Assembly: GCA_024697025.1 (NCBI GenBank)
Contig: JAILGH010000003.1
Coordinates: 1 to 64,000, forward strand
Source: Pseudobutyrivibrio sp.
GTDB taxonomy: Bacteria; Bacillota; Clostridia; Lachnospirales; Lachnospiraceae
DNA length: 64,000 nt
Direction: 5' to 3'
Numbering within the stretch: position 1 is the first letter of the stretch; the number at the start of each line of letters is the position of its first letter. Shown one piece after another: positions 45,356 to 53,529 of the stretch. The position numbers and the translations under genes are program-made. Under the pieces are notes generated by a model. That model worked only from the letters and a program-made list of their open reading frames with translations, was not told the origin of the DNA and ran no database searches.

Positions 45356-45979
45356 CTACATTATCATTTCTCTTAGTGCTTCAAAATTCTTTTCTTTTAA
45401 TGAAAATGGGTCTTCAACATATGGTAAAGTCTGCAACGGTTGTTTAGTTATCTGGCTAAACTCTTTCGTTTTTCGTTTATTTTTATATGTATCATAGAAT
45501 TTAATATTATTTAAATTCATCCTGATATCATTAGTTCTTAGCCTTTCATAGTAATATTTGCGTTTCCACGGTTGCGTTGACCCTATCATAATCTTGGTTT
45601 CACATTGGAAATATATAGCCTTTGAATCGTCTTCGATGTTAGAGACATCTACAACTATCCATCCGTTGGCTTGAGCTATCACAGCCTTGGCCTTTTGAAT
45701 ATCACATCCACAAACATAGTTGACCCCCTTATACTTATATCCCTCGACTCCTGCAATATCTACGACCTTGTCGCCGACAGCACCTATTAATTGGCTTCTA
45801 TCCCTTAACTCAACATAGGTGACATTTTTCTTCAGGACCGAATGTATAAAGTTTGCCAAACTTATGCTGATATGGGTAACTCCATAGTTGCTTGACACTC
45901 CAGCTATACCAATTGTCTTTTTATTTTTTCGAATTATGTTGTTTTTATTCCAATTGTTAAACCTTAAAAACCTTTTCAT
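45356..45979 (-). CDS. Degenerate ParA/CpaE-like P-loop protein
   Basis: A 207-residue soluble protein. GIAGVSSNYGVTHISISLA (about residues 25-43) takes the place of the deviant Walker A of ParA/MinD proteins, but the Lys and the Gly-Lys-Gly core are lost, so ATP hydrolysis is doubtful. It ends with LREMIM. It overlaps the kinase gene by 23 bp and shares with that protein's C-terminal domain the GVTHI/GTTHI element, suggesting a duplicated and diverged pair. Probably works with the kinase. Confidence 0.6.
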   Translation of the reverse strand: MKRFLRFNNWNKNNIIRKNKKTIGIAGVSSNYGVTHISISLANFIHSVLKKNVTYVELRDRSQLIGAVGDKVVDIAGVEGYKYKGVNYVCGCDIQKAKAVIAQANGWIVVDVSNIEDDSKAIYFQCETKIMIGSTQPWKRKYYYERLRTNDIRMNLNNIKFYDTYKNKRKTKEFSQITKQPLQTLPYVEDPFSLKEKNFEALREMIM

Positions 45980-47246
45980 TTTTAAAAATCGCTTTAAAGA
46001 AACCTTCCTCTTCCTTTGTTAAACCTAATCTTTTGTTTACCAGTGGATATCTATATACCTTTTTACCCAAAGCCTTTGCCTCTAGATAAGATGTGATTTT
46101 ATCAGAAAAATTATTGATTATCAAAACCTCTTGGTCCTCAATCCATTTCGGATAAAGACGCATATTCCAAGGCGCCGAGCCTATGACATAGATTATTAAA
46201 TCTACATCTGTAGGTATATCAATATCAGTTCCACAATCTAGAATGTATAACCCGTTAGGAGGTGTGTAATGCTCTACGGCCTCTCCATAATTTAAGAGTC
46301 CTCTAAAGTCTTTGTGATATAAAACACTTTCCTTTATCCTAGCTCCTTTTAGGTTTTCCCATAGTCTGTGGACAGTATCTTTTTTAATATCTTTGTAATA
46401 GGAATCGATGTGACGTCTGTTGAAAAACCTGTTTAATCCAACTGCTATATGGGTTGTTCCAACCCCATGATCTGCCCCTATTACCGCGATTTTCTTCGCG
46501 AGACATCTTCCTTTATTATTGTTATCTATTTTTGCTAATGCTTCTAACTGTTCTTTTACTTCTCCAATAGTTTTTGTTCGCTTGGACAAATCAGCTTCTG
46601 TAGCCTCTGCAACTATCTTTTTAAGCCTAATATCCTCGCTCACATAACTATTTTCTTGCATAAACTCTATTACTTTTCCAACACTGTAAATATCACAGCG
46701 GGCGTCAATATGAGAACCTTCTATCTGTTCTTTTGCTGCCCATCCAGGCGTCCCTACAGATTTAGCGCTTCTAGCTTCGGACTGCCTTACAGCAATCCCA
46801 AAATCTATAAGCTTTAAACCTTCATTTTGCAAGATAATATGCTCTGGCTTCATGTCTCTGTATATAATCGGGTCGTTTCCCGCAGTGTGTAAACACTCAA
46901 CCACTTTACATATATCAATTGCTATTTTCAGTAGTTCGTCTTTTTGTAATTTTGTTTTATACAAATAATCTCGAAGCGATATGCCTTCAACATATTCTTC
47001 TGTAAAATAAATCATTTCTTTCGTATTATCTACGTCGTAAATGGTGGGTATTTGGGATGATTTAATCCCTTGTAAAAGATGTGCTTCGGATAGGATGCTG
47101 TCTGCATCAGGACTAGCCTTGTGAATAGCTTTAAGAATCCTAAATGCTCCTATCGGTTTGTATTTGACAAGTAAAACTGCCGTAGCTGCTGATTCTTGCA
47201 GTATTCGAATAATCTCGTACTTGTCATCTATACCTGTTGGTATCAA
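45957..47246 (-). CDS. Ser/Thr protein kinase fused to a ParA-like ATPase domain
   Basis: A 429-residue fusion. I chose TTG 47246, with AAGGAG 8 bp upstream; a TTG 12 codons earlier lacks a site. Residues about 8-245 form a Hanks-type kinase: ATP Lys in FRILKAIHK, catalytic loop IIYRDMKPEHIIL, LIDFGIAVRQ, and activation-segment end GTPGWAAKEQ. From about residue 250 a P-loop domain starts with IAVIGADHGVGTTHIAVGL and continues as a CpaE-like ATPase. No membrane helix or PASTA domain, so this is not the usual PrkC. Partner gene follows with overlap. Function unknown; links to pilus or cell-pole organisation are speculative. Confidence 0.8.
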   Translation of the reverse strand: MIPTGIDDKYEIIRILQESAATAVLLVKYKPIGAFRILKAIHKASPDADSILSEAHLLQGIKSSQIPTIYDVDNTKEMIYFTEEYVEGISLRDYLYKTKLQKDELLKIAIDICKVVECLHTAGNDPIIYRDMKPEHIILQNEGLKLIDFGIAVRQSEARSAKSVGTPGWAAKEQIEGSHIDARCDIYSVGKVIEFMQENSYVSEDIRLKKIVAEATEADLSKRTKTIGEVKEQLEALAKIDNNNKGRCLAKKIAVIGADHGVGTTHIAVGLNRFFNRRHIDSYYKDIKKDTVHRLWENLKGARIKESVLYHKDFRGLLNYGEAVEHYTPPNGLYILDCGTDIDIPTDVDLIIYVIGSAPWNMRLYPKWIEDQEVLIINNFSDKITSYLEAKALGKKVYRYPLVNKRLGLTKEEEGFFKAIFKNEKVFKV

Positions 47247-47480
47247 ACTATCAGCTCCTTCCTGATGGAAGAGCTCTCGCAAATAAGTTTATATCATACA
47301 ATAAATTATATTGCAAGTGTAAAATTTTTGCCACGAATGTTTTGTAACGTCTCACTTAATAAAAATTTAATAAAAATATCATGTTTTTTTATAGTATGTC
47401 GCCTTTACTTTCCGATATAATATATATATAATTCGAATAAGAATTGCGACTAAACGCATCTTATTTCGGGAGGTGATTTT

Positions 47481-48227
47481 ATGAAGATTGAAAGAATCAA
47501 CGAGAACCAAATCAGATGCACTCTTTCTAGAGAAGACTTAATTAGCCGTCATATCAAGCTTTCTGAATTAGCATACGGCTCATCTAAGGCCCGCGAATTA
47601 TTTAGAGAACTTATGGAACAGGCTTCCTTCCAGTACGGTTTTGAAGCCGAAGACATTCCACTTATGATAGAAGCTATACCACTTTCTTCAGAATCAATTA
47701 TCCTCCTTGTCACAAAGGTAGATAACCCAGACGAATTAGACACTAGATTTTCAAGATTCTCCGAAGACGAGGATGATTACGATGATGACGATACAGTTGC
47801 AGAGGCACCAGTTAAACCATTTAATGATGCAGCTGCAGACGATGTCCTTAATCTTTTCAAGAATTTACTTGAAAAGGCAAAGGATGTTATAACTGACAAT
47901 CCAGAACAGGCAGCAGCCGAAGGATTACCAGTTGATATTACCAAGATGTTTGTCTTTGATGACATCGAGGAAGTTATGAGATTAGCTAATATTTTAGCTC
48001 CATTTTATTCAGGCAAGAATTCTCTATACAAGAGTCCGTTTGATGACCGTTACTATCTTATAGTCAGCAAATCAGAACAATCAGCTGAAACTTATAACAA
48101 GGTATGTAACATACTTTCTGAGTATAGTGACCAGCAAAATTTCGTAGTTGGTACAGCTCAGTATATGTCTGAACATTACGAGACAATTATTAACGACCAA
48201 GCAGTACAGACATTAGCGTTAATTTAA
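47481..48227 (+). CDS. mecA: Adaptor protein MecA
   Basis: A 248-residue protein. The N-terminal domain (MKIERINENQIRCTLSREDL) recognises substrates, an acidic linker (SEDEDDYDDDDTVAE, about residues 94-110) follows, and the C-terminal domain (VMRLANILAPFYSGKNSLYK) docks on ClpC. MecA delivers regulators to ClpCP. Preceded by GGGAGG and a TATAAT-like -10, followed by a strong terminator. Confidence 0.93.
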   Translation: MKIERINENQIRCTLSREDLISRHIKLSELAYGSSKARELFRELMEQASFQYGFEAEDIPLMIEAIPLSSESIILLVTKVDNPDELDTRFSRFSEDEDDYDDDDTVAEAPVKPFNDAAADDVLNLFKNLLEKAKDVITDNPEQAAAEGLPVDITKMFVFDDIEEVMRLANILAPFYSGKNSLYKSPFDDRYYLIVSKSEQSAETYNKVCNILSEYSDQQNFVVGTAQYMSEHYETIINDQAVQTLALI

Positions 48228-48245
48228 AATGTTTAGTGGCACTAA

Positions 48246-48273
48246 AAAAGAGCTAGTATCTACTAGCTCTTTT
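48246..48273. terminator. Bidirectional terminator between mecA and the DUF1858 gene
   Basis: AAAAGAGCTAGTA and TACTAGCTCTTTT form a 13-bp inverted repeat, with T runs on both strands between two convergent genes. Confidence 0.9.
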
Positions 48274-48282
48274 GTTATGCTC

Positions 48283-48489
48283 TTAAGCCTTTGAATCAAG
48301 GAATGTGTTGATTTCTTCTACAAGATCATCAGCGTCGATTCCATGAACCATAGCAGCCTCCTCGATTGTCTCCATCTGTGATGATGGGCATCCAAGACAG
48401 TGCATGCCAATATTAAGTAAAATAGGAGCGATTTCAGAATCAATCTGAAGAAGCTCACCAATCATAGTAGCTTTTGTAACTCTTGCCAT
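48283..48489 (-). CDS. DUF1858-domain protein
   Basis: A 68-residue protein matching DUF1858 (MIGELLQIDSEIAPILLNIG, then MHCLGCPSS with the two conserved Cys). The family occurs alone or fused to redox and hybrid-cluster proteins and is thought to bind metal or sense redox state. It lies divergently from the ferredoxin gene, a suggestive redox pairing. AAGGAAGGG precedes the ATG. Confidence 0.85.
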   Translation of the reverse strand: MARVTKATMIGELLQIDSEIAPILLNIGMHCLGCPSSQMETIEEAAMVHGIDADDLVEEINTFLDSKA

Positions 48490-48812
48490 TGCTAAACCCT
48501 TCCTTTCTAAGATTTTACCTCTCAGAATAATATCATGGATAATCTAAATTAGCAATGACATATCAATCTTGTTGGTGATTAAGTACAATTTGATTACGCG
48601 CAATCATTCCAGAAGTTGTGTACACAATTTAAACTTTTGTTAGCCCGAATCAACGAGGGTTAGTTCGCTCAAACATTATAATCCCCCATTTTTAGCAGTA
48701 TTTTAAAAAATACAATTTTGTTCTTGATTTAGACACAATTTAGTTGTATTATATCTTCATCGGTTAGATTTTGATAATTTATATCAATAAGATTTTAAGG
48801 AGGATTTTAATT
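48490..48812. other. Intergenic region between the DUF1858 and ferredoxin genes
   Basis: About 320 bp between two divergent genes. It holds the ferredoxin promoter at 48724-48752 and a long AT-rich stretch. I see no ORF with a ribosome-binding site other than those of the flanking genes and no stable hairpin. CTAACCCTCG-like sequence near 48650-48665 has no known meaning to me. Confidence 0.6.
48724..48752 (+). promoter_or_regulatory. Sigma-A promoter of ferredoxin
   Basis: TTGATT (48724-48729), a 17-bp spacer and TATTAT (48747-48752); the ATG is 60 bp downstream of the -10. Confidence 0.75.
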
Positions 48813-48983
48813 ATGGCATACGTTATTTCTGATTCATGCGTATCTTGTGGCACATGTGAGCCAGAGTGTCCAGTAGGCGCTATCTCACAGGGCGATTCAC
48901 AGTTCCAGATTGATGCAGGTGCTTGCGTTGACTGTGGTACATGTGCAGGTGTTTGCCCAACAGGTGCTATTTCTCAGGGTTAA
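48813..48983 (+). CDS. 2[4Fe-4S] ferredoxin
   Basis: A 56-residue clostridial ferredoxin started at ATG 48813, which has AAGGAGG upstream. Two cluster motifs: CVSCGTCEPECP and CVDCGTCAGVCP, both CxxCxxCxxxCP. It carries low-potential electrons for hydrogenases, pyruvate:ferredoxin oxidoreductase and Rnf-type complexes. Monocistronic with strong promoter and terminator, consistent with high expression. Confidence 0.98.
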   Translation: MAYVISDSCVSCGTCEPECPVGAISQGDSQFQIDAGACVDCGTCAGVCPTGAISQG

Positions 48984-49009
48984 TTTTAACTTCAAGAAAT
49001 CCGGTTTTA

Positions 49010-49034
49010 AAGCCATCGCTTAATGCGGTGGCTT
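49010..49034. terminator. Bidirectional terminator between ferredoxin and agrD
   Basis: AAGCCATCGC, loop TTAAT, GCGGTGGCTT with T runs on both sides; it ends ferredoxin on the plus strand and the agrD transcript on the minus strand. Confidence 0.9.
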
Positions 49035-49040
49035 TTTTAG

Positions 49041-49181
49041 TTACTTGCAAAATTTTCTAATACCTTCTGGCATTTTTGGCTGATGAATCATAAACATGCA
49101 GCGAGAATCTGCTTGCATTTTTACTGATGTTCTAGCCACCTTTTCCAACAATTTTGCTGCTACATTATTTGATTTTTTCAT
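49041..49181 (-). CDS. agrD: AgrD-like cyclic-lactone autoinducer prepeptide
   Basis: A 46-residue peptide from ATG 49181 (GGGAGGTTTTGAA upstream). It has the three AgrD parts: an amphipathic N-terminal helix (NNVAAKLLEKVARTSVKM), a core with the ring Cys28 (ADSRCMFMI) and a C-terminal recognition tail (HQPKMPEGIRKFCK) with the conserved P-x-x-P-E pattern of clostridial AgrD. AgrB should cleave near Ile32 and close a five-residue thiolactone, giving a secreted pheromone. It follows the AgrC-like kinase gene. The AgrB gene is 12 kb away on the other side of the lanthipeptide cluster. Confidence 0.85.
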   Translation of the reverse strand: MKKSNNVAAKLLEKVARTSVKMQADSRCMFMIHQPKMPEGIRKFCK

Positions 49182-49271
49182 TTCAAAACCTCCCTCAACG
49201 TGATGATATCATTATATTACTTGTTGAATAATTAATTACCTTCATGTTGATAATACGAGTTTGCTTGTAAT

Positions 49272-50567
49272 TTATTCCGTCTCATATAAAACAGCAACAG
49301 CTATAAACTCTGTCTTTTCATCCTTAAACATCACATCTCCATCATATATGTTCGCCGCTTGCTTCATGGATAATATCCCCATTCCATGATTAGCTTTATC
49401 ACTTTTTGTTGTACTTATCGTCCCTCCGATTATTTCCCTCTTTTCATCTATGCAACTATTTTTTACACATATATGTAGCATAGATTTTTCATAGTTAATT
49501 TCAAGGTTAATAAATCTTCTATCCCTACTAACTTTTTTACAGGCCTCTATAGCATTTTCTAATAGATTACCTATAATAATCACCAGATTCTCATTTTTAA
49601 ATGGCAATTTGTTTGGAATAAAAATATTTGAGTTGAATTCTATATCATTCATTTTTGCAATTGCATATTTATTATTAACCAATGCATCTACCACTACATG
49701 CCCGCTCTTTGATACTTCCTGCGATTGAGTAATCATACCTCCATCTACAAGCTGTTCTATATAATCATGAGCTTCTTCAACTCTTTTTGAATCAATCATT
49801 GCAAGTATTCCTGCCAAATGATTCTTCATATCATGACGCATACGTCTCAGTTCATTATACATCGCCTCTTGTTCAGCAGTTTGCCTACTACACATTTCCA
49901 ACTGCTGAGTAAAAAGCTTATTATTTGCCTTAAGCTGTGCTTCCTTTCTCAACCAATCATACACATCAAATATTACATAGTTGATTAACAAAAGGATGCC
50001 ACTTGTTATCCCCGCAAATCCATCATATTCAGGATATTTGGTTGCAATCTCTATAATTTCCTTTATAAAATATATGCTTACTAGCGGAATCATAGATAAA
50101 AGTAAAAATCCTCGTATAGAAATATCTATTAAATACGTTTTCCTTTTGAACTTTTCGAGTACTACTAAACCAATAATGATAATCATCTTGGACAAAAAAC
50201 TTGCTATGCCCACTGGTCCTTCTCCTTGTACGTGAAAAGCTTGTATTATGAGCACAGTTATTACCTCTACAAGTAATAACACAGAACTCATTATTAAAGA
50301 AAATGCAATCTTGATTTTTAGTGGCGCAGTCCTGGTGCCTATTGCTAACAAGGACATAAAAAGTATGTTTCCTACCAAACGTAAATCGTTTGACATTTCT
50401 TGATTGTAATTTGATACTACACTAAACAAAAAAAAGCATGTCCATAATACATAACTCTTAAAATCCCTCTCCCCGGTCCCCAACAACACCCGCATGGCCT
50501 TGCTTACAATCAATACGTGCAAAGCTGCCAGCAGTATTGTTGATATTAAAGTCACATATTCAGGCAT
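49272..50567 (-). CDS. agrC: AgrC-like (HPK10) sensor histidine kinase
   Basis: A 431-residue membrane kinase. The first 205 residues form about six helices, the pheromone-sensing domain of AgrC. A coiled-coil linker leads to MRHDMKNHLAGILAMI with the phospho-acceptor His; the N-box is GNLLENAIEACKK and the G-box HGMGILSMKQA. Its gene sits between a LytTR regulator and agrD, so the AgrD pheromone is its likely ligand. AGGAGG lies 13 bp from the ATG, somewhat far. Confidence 0.9.
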   Translation of the reverse strand: MPEYVTLISTILLAALHVLIVSKAMRVLLGTGERDFKSYVLWTCFFLFSVVSNYNQEMSNDLRLVGNILFMSLLAIGTRTAPLKIKIAFSLIMSSVLLLVEVITVLIIQAFHVQGEGPVGIASFLSKMIIIIGLVVLEKFKRKTYLIDISIRGFLLLSMIPLVSIYFIKEIIEIATKYPEYDGFAGITSGILLLINYVIFDVYDWLRKEAQLKANNKLFTQQLEMCSRQTAEQEAMYNELRRMRHDMKNHLAGILAMIDSKRVEEAHDYIEQLVDGGMITQSQEVSKSGHVVVDALVNNKYAIAKMNDIEFNSNIFIPNKLPFKNENLVIIIGNLLENAIEACKKVSRDRRFINLEINYEKSMLHICVKNSCIDEKREIIGGTISTTKSDKANHGMGILSMKQAANIYDGDVMFKDEKTEFIAVAVLYETE

Positions 50568-50652
50568 GAAAAATAATAAACCTCCTACAATTATTTTTTG
50601 ATTTTATGATGTATATAAGTTTATCAAAAAAACCAAATTAGAGGAATAATAT

Positions 50653-51393
50653 TTATGACTCATTAGTCTTACTTGCTGCTATTTTGCATATGCTATTTCT
50701 TACTTTACTTTTTCTATCCTCGCTTATACCTAAGCACAGTTCTTGGCCTTTTTTAACCAATACTACCTCAGAAAACGTAACCTTCTTTACATAATAATAA
50801 TTAATGAGATATGACTGATGAATACGTATAAACGAATTATTATCTTTAAGCTCTTCCTTTTCAAGCTTGTTTAATTTTCCATAAAACTTTCTTTCACTTC
50901 CGTCATTGAGATGAATTGTTATAATGCGATTATTGCTCTCAAAATATACTATGTCCTTGAGTGCAACTCTACTTTCTTCTCCATTAAAAGTATATTTTAT
51001 ATAGTTTTCATTTTTGCTTATTTCATGAATTGCCTCCATAAAATACTTTTTAAATTTATCTATAGCTAATGGCTTCGATATGTATCTAAAAGGCTCTACT
51101 TCGAATAGCTCCTTTAAATAGCTGTCATATCCCGAGATATAGATTATAAGCACAGATTTGTCTATTTGACGTATGGCTTTTGCCGCCATTATTCCATCAA
51201 CTTTTTTCATTTCAATATCCATTAAAATCAGGCTATATCTTTCTCCAAAAGACATAGCCTTAACTAATGAATCGCCATCAAAAAATATATCAATCTCTGC
51301 TTTTGTTTCTACCGCATTTAATTCTTTTAATAGTAATTCTTCAACTTTTGATGTGAAACTTATATCATCGTCACAAATAGCAATTCTCATCAT
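50653..51393 (-). CDS. LytTR-family (AgrA-like) response regulator, left copy
   Basis: A 246-residue regulator: receiver domain with IAICDDDISF, phospho-acceptor Asp in LILMDIEMKKVDG and SKPLAIDKFK, then a LytTR DNA-binding domain (IVYFESNNRIITIHLNDG, FIRIHQSYLINY). It is closely paralogous to the regulator at 62095-62835; both share YLKELFEVEPFR and IVYFESNNR segments. It lies 30 bp after lanT and before agrC, so it is probably on the lanthipeptide transcript and may control it in a feedback loop. Confidence 0.92.
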   Translation of the reverse strand: MMRIAICDDDISFTSKVEELLLKELNAVETKAEIDIFFDGDSLVKAMSFGERYSLILMDIEMKKVDGIMAAKAIRQIDKSVLIIYISGYDSYLKELFEVEPFRYISKPLAIDKFKKYFMEAIHEISKNENYIKYTFNGEESRVALKDIVYFESNNRIITIHLNDGSERKFYGKLNKLEKEELKDNNSFIRIHQSYLINYYYVKKVTFSEVVLVKKGQELCLGISEDRKSKVRNSICKIAASKTNES

Positions 51394-51422
51394 AATTTAA
51401 ATTTTCCGCCTTGATTTTTTAT

Positions 51423-53519
51423 TTATCCGACCAGCTCTGTTAATTCTTCACCAGTCAGATTAATTTGCAAATCGTTTTTTTGGAACAACTCCCTATAGGC
51501 TTGGTTATTATGTAACAATTCCTCTTGTGTTCCCGTATATACTTTCCCATTATCAATAAATATTATCTCATCAACATAACTAATTAAACTAAGCTTGTGT
51601 GTTGAAATGAAAACGGTTTTTCCATCTAAGATACCACCACTTGTTAGCAAATTATTAATTATAGCTTCTTCGTCGATGACATCTATATTGCTGGTTGCCT
51701 CGTCCAACAAATATATGTCGGATTCTTTCAGCAAACATCTTCCCAGACACACTCTCTGTTCTTGTCCTCTAGAAAGATTTTTTCCTTTTGCTATTTCAGT
51801 TTGCCACTTCAATGGCTGATTTTCTATTATCGTATCTAACCCTATAGCCTTTGCCATTTGATCAATTCGTTCTGGTGAAATGTCTTTTTGGCCAAAAATA
51901 ATATTCTCCATAATCGAACCATCAATTATAGTGGTATCTTGATCCATATAAATTGGTGTACCATCTACATTTTTATCAAATACAACTTCTCCTTGATAAT
52001 CACATAATAGGTTTGCAACTACCTTTAAAAATGTGGACTTTCCACTTCCAGATCTACCTATTACAGCATATCGTTTTCCTTTTTTTATGTTAAGATTAAC
52101 ATCTTTAAAAATCTGCTTGCTACCATAATGATACGACAAATCTCTTATACTAATTAGATTTTCGGCATTTTCTTCATACATTCTTTGTCTATCTTGCATG
52201 TAGCCCTCGTCAATTAGCTCCTTTGTCTTATCGATTATTGGAAGAGTCGAATAAACTGAATTAAAGGCTTGACCTATTACAGTTATGTTTTGAATTACCA
52301 AATACAAAAGTGGTAATAGCGCCATTTGTTTCACAAAATCTTGCTCTTTCCATATGCTTCCGATTACTATAGTTGCTATTGGAACAATATATAAAAATAT
52401 ATTAGATATAACATTTTGCAGGCTCTGTAATAAAACAAGTATTCCATACTCTTTTGTCTGTGCTTCATTTTCATTGTGCCACTTTTCAGTAAAACTTTTT
52501 TGAACGCCTAATACCTTTATTGTCAAAACAGCTCTAATGATATTTTCACTTGTCGTATTTAGCTTTATTATCTTTTGCGTATATTTGTTACTTGCCGCAT
52601 AAATGCTTAATCCAATTAATACGTATAAAATAATATACATCAAAGAAAATATCGTAAAAACGAATCCAATGACACTATTCTTTAAAAATAGCATTATCTG
52701 TACAAGAATAATTGTACACAACGCTATTATCGAAGGAACCAGCTTTAATAACAATGTATCCTTAATTGTTCCTCTAGCGTTGATTCTATATAACAAATCA
52801 CCGTTACTTCTAAAGGAAAAGAACTTATAATTCTTTGCAACAATTTGATCAACTAAATTGTTTCCAAATACTTTTTCAAATACAATATTAAACTTATTTG
52901 TTAATATACCTTGTATCAAGCTTCCTAAGCACAATACTATTATTGCTGCTATCAGAATAATGAATACTTTTTTATTTGGAGAATCATCTATCAAAGATTG
53001 ATATATATATGAGTAACTCATCGCAACAATCTGCGTTGTAACTGCTGCAAACATCATTCCTACAAGGAGTTTTCCTAGCCCTGAATTTTTGAATCGGCCG
53101 ATAGCCAGTGTTGTCTTATTCTTAAGACACTTCTTTTCGGTTTGAAACATCTTAATTATTACACCACTATATATCTCATTAAATTCTTCAATTGTATATT
53201 TAATTTTACCTATGGCTGGATCAATACCTTCAATTGATTTACTCTTAACCTTTGTTATGACAATGAAGTGGTTATTATTTACATACGCTATTGCCGGCAA
53301 TATATCATTTGTCTCTATCTTTTCTACTTTATATCCATCTACTCCAAAACCAAATTCTCTTAACGCTTCTCTAAGTTGAAGTACATTGCTCCCCGCTTTT
53401 GATAATTCTATTTTCTCTGCCAAAACGTATGCTGGAATATTACTACCAAAACTACTCATTATCATTGTCGCACAGGCTATTAAACAATCAGATTGGCTTG
53501 TTTGTAATACAATTTTCAA
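51423..53519 (-). CDS. lanT: Lanthipeptide transporter/leader protease LanT (C39-ABC exporter)
   Basis: A 698-residue bifunctional protein. The N-terminal C39 peptidase has Cys12 in QTSQSDCLIAC, His84 in NNNHFIVITK and Asp100 in GIDPAIG, and would cut the precursor after its Gly-Gly site. Five to six helices span about 155-420. The ATPase domain has Walker A VIGRSGSGKSTFLK, signature LSRGQEQRVCLGR and Walker B IYLLDEATSNID. It lies 11 bp after lanM. The product is exported as it is cleaved. Confidence 0.96.
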   Translation of the reverse strand: MKIVLQTSQSDCLIACATMIMSSFGSNIPAYVLAEKIELSKAGSNVLQLREALREFGFGVDGYKVEKIETNDILPAIAYVNNNHFIVITKVKSKSIEGIDPAIGKIKYTIEEFNEIYSGVIIKMFQTEKKCLKNKTTLAIGRFKNSGLGKLLVGMMFAAVTTQIVAMSYSYIYQSLIDDSPNKKVFIILIAAIIVLCLGSLIQGILTNKFNIVFEKVFGNNLVDQIVAKNYKFFSFRSNGDLLYRINARGTIKDTLLLKLVPSIIALCTIILVQIMLFLKNSVIGFVFTIFSLMYIILYVLIGLSIYAASNKYTQKIIKLNTTSENIIRAVLTIKVLGVQKSFTEKWHNENEAQTKEYGILVLLQSLQNVISNIFLYIVPIATIVIGSIWKEQDFVKQMALLPLLYLVIQNITVIGQAFNSVYSTLPIIDKTKELIDEGYMQDRQRMYEENAENLISIRDLSYHYGSKQIFKDVNLNIKKGKRYAVIGRSGSGKSTFLKVVANLLCDYQGEVVFDKNVDGTPIYMDQDTTIIDGSIMENIIFGQKDISPERIDQMAKAIGLDTIIENQPLKWQTEIAKGKNLSRGQEQRVCLGRCLLKESDIYLLDEATSNIDVIDEEAIINNLLTSGGILDGKTVFISTHKLSLISYVDEIIFIDNGKVYTGTQEELLHNNQAYRELFQKNDLQINLTGEELTELVG

Positions 53520-53529
53520 ATTTAACCTC

